Positions 1 to 6,774 of a stretch of DNA of 40,641 nt are shown one piece after another. Origin of the DNA: Photorhabdus heterorhabditis (GTDB lineage: Bacteria > Pseudomonadota > Gammaproteobacteria > Enterobacterales > Enterobacteriaceae); NCBI RefSeq assembly GCF_018448905.1, contig NZ_RCWA01000039.1, positions 1 to 40,641 on the forward strand, written 5' to 3'. Within the stretch, counting starts at the first letter, position 1. Each line of letters begins with the position of its first letter. Under the pieces are notes generated by a model. That model saw nothing but the letters and a program-made list of their open reading frames with translations. It was not told the origin of the DNA and searched no databases. The position numbers and the translations under genes were made by a program.

Positions 1-1
1 A

Positions 2-64
2 CGTACTGCAAACGAAACCCGCCCCCGCAATATCGCCTTTAACTACATAGTGAGAGCAGCATAA
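2..64 (+). CDS. Phage tail fibre protein, C-terminal end only
   Basis: Only the last 20 codons and stop of a gene entering from the left. The frame reads RTANETRPRNIAFNYIVRAA then stop, nearly identical to the C-terminus of the tail-fibre pseudogene ending at 9643 (ETRPRNIAFNYIVRAA). This is the usual end of a tail-collar fibre protein. The stop overlaps the start of the next gene by one base (TAATG), the normal fibre/assembly-chaperone coupling in tailed phages and tailocins. Nothing can be said about the rest of the protein. Confidence 0.75.
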   Translation, partial: RTANETRPRNIAFNYIVRAA

Positions 65-690
65 TGACAGAACAGAAATACTCTTTAGAACATGAAACCG
101 CTGTATTGGGTAAAGATGGATTAGCCACTCAAGCAGGCTGGATAAAGGTTTATCACTCAAATCAAATCACGAGAGAGTTCACAAACTCTGATATTGAATA
201 TCTCATGCTGGGTGTCAGTGTATCAGCCGGGGCTTATCCCGATGCGCCAGAACTTCCTCAATCTCATGATGTAGCCGTTCGCCGCAGTGAAGATAAACGC
301 TGTTGGGAAATCGTGCCTGACTACCGGGGTAAAGTGGCTTATGACACATTGACGCGGGCGGCTATTGAGATAACTGAAATCGGCGAGTTACCCGATACTC
401 TCACATTCAAAAAGCCTGATACTGATTACGACAAATGGGACGGAAAAGGCTGGGTCGTTGATAAAGACTTGCTCAAAGCACATCAGATAAACGAAGCGAA
501 GCAGCAACAAGCAACACTGTTACAGCAAGCAAATAACACGATAGAGTTGATACAAGACTCTGTTGACTTAGAGATTGCGACAGATGCAGATAAAGAAGCA
601 TTACTCGAATGGAGAAAATACAGAGTACTACTCACTCGTGTAGACGTGAACCAAGCGCCTGATGTTGAGTGGCCACCAGCGCCGAAGTGA
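64..690 (+). CDS. Tail fibre assembly protein (Tfa-like)
   Basis: A 208-residue protein beginning MTEQKYSLEHE. Its C-terminal third is a Gln/Asn-rich helix followed by LEWRKYRVLLTRVDV and ending in VEWPPAPK, the hallmark end of the caudoviral tail fibre assembly chaperone family (lambda/Mu Tfa type). Such proteins help trimerise or cap the C-terminus of the receptor-binding fibre. Its start overlaps the stop of the upstream fibre gene by one base, so the two are probably translationally coupled. A decayed second copy lies at 9643-9782. It appears intact, and belongs to a prophage remnant or phage-tail-like bacteriocin cluster extending left of the window. The family assignment is firm; whether the parent element is functional is unknown. 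Confidence 0.85.
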   Translation: MTEQKYSLEHETAVLGKDGLATQAGWIKVYHSNQITREFTNSDIEYLMLGVSVSAGAYPDAPELPQSHDVAVRRSEDKRCWEIVPDYRGKVAYDTLTRAAIEITEIGELPDTLTFKKPDTDYDKWDGKGWVVDKDLLKAHQINEAKQQQATLLQQANNTIELIQDSVDLEIATDADKEALLEWRKYRVLLTRVDVNQAPDVEWPPAPK

Positions 691-1024
691 TGGGACATAT
701 ATGGGACGGGTATCGCAGGGTAAGCCAAAGCAACAACAGGTAACCTTGGGTAAGATGGAGTGTGTGAGCACTGATAAATGCGGTAATTTGTTGATTTAAA
801 AAGTGGTTCTACTCTCTTCTAAGCCGTAGGTCACAGGTTCGAATCCTGTAGGGCGCGCCATCTCCAAGTATCCAAACGTCTTTTGAAGTCTACAAATTCC
901 TTAAAAAACAAAAAAATCAAGAAACTACAATCTATCGATGTCTACTAGAGTATGTTGAAATCCACAGATCTCTGGGGGCATAATAGGGGGCATTGTTAGG
1001 TTCAATCAAAATGAATGCTCCCAA
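691..1024. other. Intergenic junction between tail module and integrase
   Basis: A 334-base stretch without a protein gene. It contains the tRNA-Arg 3' fragment at 816-860 and, to its right, AT-rich DNA that presumably holds the integrase promoter. No convincing -35/-10 pair was picked by eye. Confidence 0.5.
816..860 (+). repeat. 3' fragment of tRNA-Arg(UCU), probable att scar
   Basis: The sequence runs from the anticodon loop (CTTCTAAG, anticodon TCT) through a T-arm whose stem still pairs (ACAGG and CCTGT around TTCGAAT) to an acceptor end GGGCGC plus GCCA. It agrees closely with the 3' half of enterobacterial argU as I remember it. The 5' half is absent: the bases before CTTCTAA do not pair with the GCCGT on the other side, and no GCGCCC acceptor strand precedes it. 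It is therefore not a working tRNA gene but the kind of 3' tRNA duplication left by a tyrosine integrase. A P4-type integrase starts 164 bases downstream. Confidence 0.75.
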
Positions 1025-2239
1025 ATGAAGTTGACAGCCAGACAGATAGAGACCGCGAAGCCCAAAGACAAATCGTACAAACTCTCCGATGGTGGGGGCA
1101 TGTACTTAGAAATTTTCCCGAATGGTTCCAAATGTTGGCGGCAAAAATATCGTTTTGCTGGCAAAGAAAAGCGATTGGCATTTGGTACTTATCCCACCGT
1201 AACTTTGGCAGAAGCCAGAAACAAAAGAGAAGACGCCAAGAAAATATTGGCAAATGGCGATGATCCAGGGCTAGTCAAAAGGCAGGAAAAAAGGGAAAAG
1301 GCTCTCATCGTAAATAATAGCTTTGAGAAAATTGCCCTTGAGTGGCACGCTTGCAAGGCTCCTAACTGGTCAAAGGGATACGCAGATGATCTTTTAGAAG
1401 GCTTCACAAAAGATATTTTCCCTTATATCGGTAAACACGCTATCACCGATATCAATTCCTTAGACATGCTCACCGTCCTGCGTAAAATGGAACAACGCGG
1501 CGTTCTTGATAAGTTGAAAAAGATCAGACAGGCATGTAATCAAGTTTTCAGATACGCAATTGTCACGGGAAGAGCAGAATATAATCCTGCGGCTGAACTG
1601 GTTGGCGTATTAGCGACACCAAAAGCCAAGCATTTCCCACATTTGAATGTTGATGAATTACCTGCATTTTTACAGGCGCTTTCCCTCTATAGTGGAAGTA
1701 AAATTACTCAAATCGCTACCAAATTACTTTTACTTACCGGATTAAGAACAATAGAGCTACGAGCCTCTACTTGGACAGAAATTGATTTAGACAAAGCAAT
1801 TTGGGAAATCCCACAAGAGCGCATGAAAATGCGTCGGCCTCATATTGTTCCGCTTTCTGAGCAAGCTTTGGCTTTGCTGAGAGAGTTGGAAGCGATCACA
1901 GGCCGATTTAACTTTGCTTTTCATGGTAGGAATGACGTAGGCAAGCCAATGAGTGAAGCCGCCATTAATCAGGTTCTTAAGCGTATAGGTTATGATGGAA
2001 GGGCAACAGGCCACGGATTCCGCCATACAATGAGTACAATTTTGCATGAACAAGGCTATAGCTCTGCATGGATTGAAACACAGCTTGCACATGTTGATAA
2101 GAACAGTATTCGGGGAACTTACAATCACGCTCAATATCTGGATGGTCGTAGGGAAATGCTGCAATGGTATGCGGATTATATGGATATGTTGGAGCGAGGT
2201 GAAAATGTGTTGATCGGAAAATTTGGCAAAAGGGCGTAG
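1025..2239 (+). CDS. P4-type tyrosine-recombinase integrase
   Basis: A 404-residue site-specific recombinase that would integrate or excise a genomic island at a tRNA gene. The N-terminus (MKLTARQIETAKPKDKSYKLSDGGGM and the following GKEKRLAFGTYP) is the DUF4102/P4-integrase arm-binding domain. A SAM-like core-binding domain follows at about residues 100-200, and the catalytic domain fills the last 200. Visible catalytic elements are the first Arg in TGLRTIE, the HGFRHT box, the LAHVDKNS His and the Tyr in GTYNHAQY. Length is typical of the family and no interruption is seen. The nearby tRNA-Arg 3' fragment is its likely attachment site. It is the first gene of the accessory block that includes hxsDBCA, although the far att site was not found. 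Confidence 0.93.
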   Translation: MKLTARQIETAKPKDKSYKLSDGGGMYLEIFPNGSKCWRQKYRFAGKEKRLAFGTYPTVTLAEARNKREDAKKILANGDDPGLVKRQEKREKALIVNNSFEKIALEWHACKAPNWSKGYADDLLEGFTKDIFPYIGKHAITDINSLDMLTVLRKMEQRGVLDKLKKIRQACNQVFRYAIVTGRAEYNPAAELVGVLATPKAKHFPHLNVDELPAFLQALSLYSGSKITQIATKLLLLTGLRTIELRASTWTEIDLDKAIWEIPQERMKMRRPHIVPLSEQALALLRELEAITGRFNFAFHGRNDVGKPMSEAAINQVLKRIGYDGRATGHGFRHTMSTILHEQGYSSAWIETQLAHVDKNSIRGTYNHAQYLDGRREMLQWYADYMDMLERGENVLIGKFGKRA

Positions 2240-2298
2240 TGGATAAGTTCCATATGTTAATCTGTATTAACTGAACATTTTAGGATGGCTTTTGAACA

Positions 2299-2925
2299 AT
2301 GCTGATGAATGAATATTGCTGTTTAAATTGGTTTGATATCGATAAATATGAAGAATATGTTCATTCCTTAAACCATGAACAATGGTTTCTGGCTTTGAAA
2401 ATACGGCATGAATATTGGAATTTTCCCACAAAAATAAAAGAATTACGTTCTTTCTATAAGGAAAAAAACTATAGGTCAGATATTATTGATGACAAGGTTG
2501 AAAAATATAATCAATTTATCAATGATATTGAAATTAAAACTGTTTTATCTCTTGATTATTTAAATTATAACAAAGAATTTCTTCGTGAATATATGGAGTT
2601 GCCATTACATACGATGAGTGATGTTGATCTCCAGTTTACCGCTCATCAGCATTCCATTGGTGATTTATCATCTGATGAATTCATACATAAGGTTCTCATT
2701 GAGAAAGACGAAAATTATGTTAATGACAACGTTATTACTTATAAAGGAACCGAAGATAGCCGCTCTGAATGGTATCTTAGTGTTAATCTGGCTGCAAAAG
2801 ATGATGTGCTTTATCAGGCATTCAAACAATTTTTAGCTGAAGAAAGACGTAAAAAGAATATCTTCCCAAGAAAAGATATCTCTGAGATTGAGATTAAGAA
2901 ATTTATTAATCTTAGATTACTATAA
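2299..2925 (+). CDS. Hypothetical protein, possibly DUF6387-like
   Basis: A 208-residue protein, AT-rich at DNA level and probably cytosolic since no signal peptide or membrane segment is visible. The N-terminal pattern (NWFDIDKYEEY, then a Trp and ALKIRHEYW) reminds me of DUF6387, a family often found next to P4-type integrases in enterobacteria; that is a memory-based impression, not a search result. The C-terminal half is charged and helical. It begins 59 bases after the integrase stop, in the same orientation. Neither of the two alternative Met codons at the start (MLM) has a strong Shine-Dalgarno sequence. Function is unknown. Confidence 0.6.
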   Translation: MLMNEYCCLNWFDIDKYEEYVHSLNHEQWFLALKIRHEYWNFPTKIKELRSFYKEKNYRSDIIDDKVEKYNQFINDIEIKTVLSLDYLNYNKEFLREYMELPLHTMSDVDLQFTAHQHSIGDLSSDEFIHKVLIEKDENYVNDNVITYKGTEDSRSEWYLSVNLAAKDDVLYQAFKQFLAEERRKKNIFPRKDISEIEIKKFINLRLL

Positions 2926-3356
2926 TCATCATACAACACATAGCAACGAAGGTGAGTGTCACTGAAGCCCATGTTCTTTGTTCTATAAAGCTCTAAAAAA
3001 ATCGTTTCTGCCAACCTCATATTTTCTTCATAAACAGCATGTTATCAGTAAGCTACATCGAGTTTTCTCACTTTAACACCGCAAAAAACGATAAGATTAG
3101 ATGACAAATTATTCATTATATTTTTTAAATATATCTTCATGGCTTATCAATTTTGGTAAAAAAAATTTACATCTGAAAATATAGTGATTAATATTCCTTC
3201 AATGAGAATCATCCGTAAAATCGCTTTGAAAAAAAATTATTAGAAAACAGTTGATTGTGTTTTTTTTTCATTTTTAATGTTTTAAACAAGCACGACGCTT
3301 TATTAAAAAAGTTTAATCCAAGTAGATTGGAAGATTTACTCGTATATTTTGAGGTA
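2926..3356. other. AT-rich intergenic region before the hxs operon
   Basis: About 430 bases with strong A/T runs and no believable gene. It presumably carries the hxs operon promoter, but many A/T hexamers could serve and none stands out. A short A/T palindrome occurs near 3120-3135. Nothing else is recognised. Confidence 0.5.
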
Positions 3357-3635
3357 ATGACTTTGATTAAAAACATAAGAAAAACAGCATGTTCAGAATG
3401 GGTCATTAGAAACAGCCTTTACTGGATGAGTGCCTATAGCCGTTGGAAGCTGGATGAGTATGATGACTATTGGATCGTGTCCTTCGATACTTATAGTGGA
3501 GAGGTTGAGTTCGAATTCGAACGACTTCTCAACGACTATAAGCTTCGAGAAAGACTCCAGAGCCAGACAGAGCAGGTCAGGAATTCGATCATCGAGAATG
3601 TCCTCAAAAGCATTGATTCGAGACTTGCTCAATGA
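3357..3635 (+). CDS. hxsD: His-Xaa-Ser system protein HxsD
   Basis: A 92-residue small protein of the His-Xaa-Ser system. The core SEWVIRNSLYWMSAYSRW, the strand-like YWIVSFDTYSGEVEFEFE and the C-terminal QVRNSIIENVLKSIDSRL follow the layout I know for HxsD: an xxVIxxAxYWxS-type start, then a short sheet, then a helix with RNxII. No enzymatic motif is present; family members are thought to assist the two radical SAM enzymes, but this is not demonstrated. I chose the ATG at 3357 because family proteins are about 90-100 residues and GAGG lies just before it. The same frame is open back to an ATG at 3255 (126 residues), whose leader is low-complexity. Its stop overlaps the hxsB start (ATGA). Confidence 0.8.
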   Translation: MTLIKNIRKTACSEWVIRNSLYWMSAYSRWKLDEYDDYWIVSFDTYSGEVEFEFERLLNDYKLRERLQSQTEQVRNSIIENVLKSIDSRLAQ

Positions 3636-5026
3636 ACACCATGCCGTTTAACTTTGACCGGTTGAATGATGGCAAAATCTTCATTAGCAACCTGGCGGGC
3701 TTCCATAACTTCGTAGAAGACGAAGAGCTGCGACTTCTTTCTCAAAACCGTTTCCCTAGCGATCATCCGTCCTCTGCAAAATTGGAAGGGCGACTGTTTA
3801 TAACAGGGGATTCTACTCAAGCTTTAGCCAAAGCTTCATTAAGTTCTGGTTTCGCTAAACGATTGATGAATGAGTTGGCTGTCAGACCTATCTTTATGAT
3901 CGTTCCAACACTGAGGTGCGACCATACCTGTAAGTATTGTCAGGTCAGTAGAGCAGCGGTTGGGGCGAATGGTTACGACTTGGACCCTGCACTGATCCCT
4001 GAAATCGTCAGTGTTATTAAGAAACTTGGAACAACCCCATATAAAATTGAGATTCAGGGAGGAGAACCTCTCCTTAGGTTTGATCTTGTTCAGAGGATAT
4101 ATGACGAATGCCAAAGTTTACTTGGGCATGATGCCTTTGAAATGGTGATCGCAACTAGCCTGTCGCTTCTGGATGCTTCGATCATTGACTGGGTGAAAGA
4201 TCGGAACATTACATTTTCTGTTTCCCTCGATGGTAAGGAAGATGTTCACAATAAAAATCGAATTTTGACCGGAGCAAAAGCCCATTCTAAGGTGGTCGCA
4301 GGAATCCAGACTATCCGTGATGAACTTGGTCCAAGTCGTGTAGCAACAGTAACTACCGTAACCAAAGAACTGACTGCTGATCCTGCCTCAATAGTTGAAG
4401 CTCACTTGTCGTTAGGTCTGAAGGATATGTTTATCAGACCTGTTAGTCCCTATGGTTTTGCTCACAAGCAAAGTTGTACGTTTTCGATGCCAGAGTATTT
4501 TGAATTTTATGATCAACTAATGCAGGAAATCCTCTGGCAGAACCAGGAGGGAATCCCTGTAGTTGAGCATTCAGCCGCGATACACCTTAAACGTATCTTC
4601 AATCCGGGCTTTAGCGGTTATGCAGACTTGAAATCACCGAGTGGGGTGGTGCTCAACTGTATCCTTTTCAACTATGACGGTAGGGCGTATGGTAGTGATG
4701 AAAGCCGTATGCTTCAGAAAGCAAATCCAGAAGCGGATTTCAGTGCAGGGAATTTCTCATCACTGTCTTTCAGTAGCAATGAATATTATCAATCTTCGTT
4801 AGTATCATCATTCAACTTCGCCATGCCTGGCTGTGACACCTGTGCTTATCAGCCTTTCTGCGGGTCTGATCCCTGCCAGAGCATAAGTGTTCATGGAGAA
4901 CCAGTAGGTGACAAAAGTCGGTCTACCTTTTGCCATTACCACAAAGGAATGTTCCGTTATTTGTTAAACGAGATTTCCAAGGATGGAGCGATGGCAAAAA
5001 TGCTCAAAGGCTGGGCTTATGTCTGA
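3632..5026 (+). CDS. hxsB: His-Xaa-Ser system radical SAM maturase HxsB
   Basis: A 464-residue radical SAM enzyme predicted to modify the His-Xaa-Ser peptide HxsA. The [4Fe-4S]/SAM motif CDHTCKYC (Cys96, Cys100, Cys103) lies in the sequence IVPTLRCDHTCKYCQVSR; the GGEPLLR segment near residue 145 is the family's SAM-binding GGE motif. The C-terminal quarter has a SPASM-like cysteine set (MPGCDTCAYQPFCGSDPC and later FCHYH) for auxiliary iron-sulfur clusters. About 90 residues precede the barrel, as in other HxsB proteins. It starts within the hxsD stop (ATGA overlap) and overlaps hxsC, so the operon is translationally coupled. The chemistry is not known to me; peptide cross-linking by SPASM radical SAM enzymes is the nearest analogy. 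Confidence 0.93.
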   Translation: MNTMPFNFDRLNDGKIFISNLAGFHNFVEDEELRLLSQNRFPSDHPSSAKLEGRLFITGDSTQALAKASLSSGFAKRLMNELAVRPIFMIVPTLRCDHTCKYCQVSRAAVGANGYDLDPALIPEIVSVIKKLGTTPYKIEIQGGEPLLRFDLVQRIYDECQSLLGHDAFEMVIATSLSLLDASIIDWVKDRNITFSVSLDGKEDVHNKNRILTGAKAHSKVVAGIQTIRDELGPSRVATVTTVTKELTADPASIVEAHLSLGLKDMFIRPVSPYGFAHKQSCTFSMPEYFEFYDQLMQEILWQNQEGIPVVEHSAAIHLKRIFNPGFSGYADLKSPSGVVLNCILFNYDGRAYGSDESRMLQKANPEADFSAGNFSSLSFSSNEYYQSSLVSSFNFAMPGCDTCAYQPFCGSDPCQSISVHGEPVGDKSRSTFCHYHKGMFRYLLNEISKDGAMAKMLKGWAYV

Positions 5027-6131
5027 GGTGTTGAGAAACGATATTTTTCACTTTTCATCTGAAGAGATTGTTCAGCGGGGGTTCTATCGTCTTTGTAAGT
5101 ATAAGCCAGTGAATCCGCAGTTTTACCTTCCAAACCTCTTAATCAAGGAAAATCTCGATGATTCGAGTAATCCTCCTTATTACTTAGGTTCAGTGTGTAG
5201 TAAGCAGTTATACGATTCGATTGAAGATGGAGATATTGGGATAGTTAATAATGGCAATATGATCAGGGTTATCCTGTCTCGTAAAGCCAACCACAATACT
5301 GTTCTAGTTACAGAGAGATGTAATAACCTTTGCCTTTTCTGTTCTCAACCTCCAAAAACAGGAAATGATGATTGGTTACTCAACCAGTCTGCACTTGCCA
5401 TAGCCTCCTTCGCTTTAGATGGAGTGGTAGGGGTAAGCGGTGGGGAGCCTCTTTTGTATGGGGATGATTTTCTAAACTTCCTCGATTTCATCATAGAAAA
5501 CTCGCCTGAAACTTCTCTGCATATTTTGACTAACGGACGAAAATTTTCAGATGCAAGCTTTGCAGAGAAGATTAAAGATCGATGCGAAAAGCTTAAGATA
5601 ACCTTTGGAATTCCACTTTACTCATCCAGGCAAGCGGTACATGACCAGTTAGTAGGTAGTAAAGGAGCATTTGACGAAACGGTAAGAGGACTCATAAATG
5701 CCGGAAATTCTGGCATTAACATTGAACTAAGGATCATTCCTACTCAAGATAACCATAACGAACTAAACGAAATAGTTGAGTTTTCAGGGAGGGTTTTCTC
5801 AAATATCAACCAGATATCACTCATGGGACTGGAGTCGATTGGTTGGGCAAGAAAAAACTGGTCAGCGATTTTCATTGAGCATGAAAGTTATACTGATAGT
5901 CTGCTATCTGCCATTGATAGTGCTCACAGATGTGGTATCCCTCTGGCCATATTTAATTTTCCTCTTTGTCATTTACCCAGAAAGGCGTGGAGAATAGCTA
6001 CACAATCAATCTCTGACTGGAAAAATTTTTACCCAAAAGAATGTGATGAATGCACTCAGAAATCTTCCTGTGCTGGTTATTTCAGTTCATCAAAAGGCCG
6101 TTTTCATCAACCTCCGAGTCCAATTAAATGA
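5019..6131 (+). CDS. hxsC: His-Xaa-Ser system radical SAM maturase HxsC
   Basis: A 370-residue second radical SAM enzyme of the system. The cluster motif CNNLCLFC (Cys101, Cys105, Cys108) follows VLVTER, and VSGGEPLLYG gives the SAM-binding GGEP. The C-terminus holds CDECTQKSSC, a reduced auxiliary cysteine set. The N-terminal 95 residues form the HxsC-specific leader domain. I placed the start at 5019 (MSEVLR), which has AAAGG eight bases upstream and overlaps the hxsB stop by 8 bases; an in-frame ATG at 4983 has no usable spacing. Its stop overlaps the hxsA ATG. Two separate radical SAM enzymes acting on one small repeat protein is the defining oddity of this system. Confidence 0.92.
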   Translation: MSEVLRNDIFHFSSEEIVQRGFYRLCKYKPVNPQFYLPNLLIKENLDDSSNPPYYLGSVCSKQLYDSIEDGDIGIVNNGNMIRVILSRKANHNTVLVTERCNNLCLFCSQPPKTGNDDWLLNQSALAIASFALDGVVGVSGGEPLLYGDDFLNFLDFIIENSPETSLHILTNGRKFSDASFAEKIKDRCEKLKITFGIPLYSSRQAVHDQLVGSKGAFDETVRGLINAGNSGINIELRIIPTQDNHNELNEIVEFSGRVFSNINQISLMGLESIGWARKNWSAIFIEHESYTDSLLSAIDSAHRCGIPLAIFNFPLCHLPRKAWRIATQSISDWKNFYPKECDECTQKSSCAGYFSSSKGRFHQPPSPIK

Positions 6132-6751
6132 AAAAATTCAATTTTGCTGCATTACTTCCGGGATTTCTTGCACTCAATAACTCCGTTTGGGCAAGTGATT
6201 CTTCTACTGGAGCGAGTGAGCTACCTGGCATGACACTTAACGAGCATGATTTGGTGATAGCTCCATTGAATACAGAAGTTCCGTTCTACATTGCTGGGCA
6301 TCGTAGTCACAGTTCACACCGTAGCCATAGTTCTCACAGGTCATCATCAGGCGGTGGTTATTATGGAGGTAGTGCTCCTTACTATCCAAAAAAATATAGC
6401 TCACCAAGTTCATCTGATAACTCGAGCTCAGGTTCTTCATCTTCTTCAGTCCGTTCTCTTCGTTCAAACAGTCACAACAATTCTTCCACAACTAACTCAT
6501 CAAGCATCACTGGAGTAGACAGATCATCAAATGATTTAGTTTCAGATTCAGAAAAGCGTAAAAGACTCATTATGCGGGTTCAGTTCGCATTGCTTGATAA
6601 AGGATTTTACAATGGAACAATCGATGGAAAGATGGGACCCTTAACACGGTTAGCTTTAAGAACATATCGTGTTGAGAATGGATTGCCTTCTCCTACAACC
6701 GAAACTTTGGATACTCAAATACTTAATTCACTGGGTATTCTTGCTCGTTGA
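6128..6751 (+). CDS. hxsA: His-Xaa-Ser repeat protein HxsA (modified substrate)
   Basis: A 207-residue predicted exported protein. Residues 1-22 form a Sec-type signal peptide (MKKFN, hydrophobic core, cleavage near VWA-SD). Residues 58-72 are five perfect tandem His-Xaa-Ser tripeptides (HRS, HSS, HRS, HSS, HRS), followed by a Gly/Tyr patch and a long Ser/Asn-rich linker to about residue 135. The last 65 residues (RVQFALLDKGFYNGTIDGKMGPLTRLALRTY) resemble a PG_binding_1 peptidoglycan-binding fold. This is the expected substrate of HxsB and HxsC, with the His-Xaa-Ser stretch as the likely modified site and the C-terminus anchoring it in the cell envelope. Start and hxsC stop overlap (ATGA). 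The function of the mature product is unknown. Confidence 0.92.
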   Translation: MKKFNFAALLPGFLALNNSVWASDSSTGASELPGMTLNEHDLVIAPLNTEVPFYIAGHRSHSSHRSHSSHRSSSGGGYYGGSAPYYPKKYSSPSSSDNSSSGSSSSSVRSLRSNSHNNSSTTNSSSITGVDRSSNDLVSDSEKRKRLIMRVQFALLDKGFYNGTIDGKMGPLTRLALRTYRVENGLPSPTTETLDTQILNSLGILAR

Positions 6752-6774
6752 TTCTTAAAGAAGGATAAGTATTT

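Noticed and set aside
816-860. A functional tRNA gene
   Set aside because: No 5' half, no D-arm and no pairing across the anticodon stem; only the 3' part is present.
3255-3356. N-terminal extension of HxsD from an ATG at 3255
   Set aside because: Low-complexity leader over a T-rich tract with no ribosome site, and longer than the family norm; ATG 3357 preferred but not proven.
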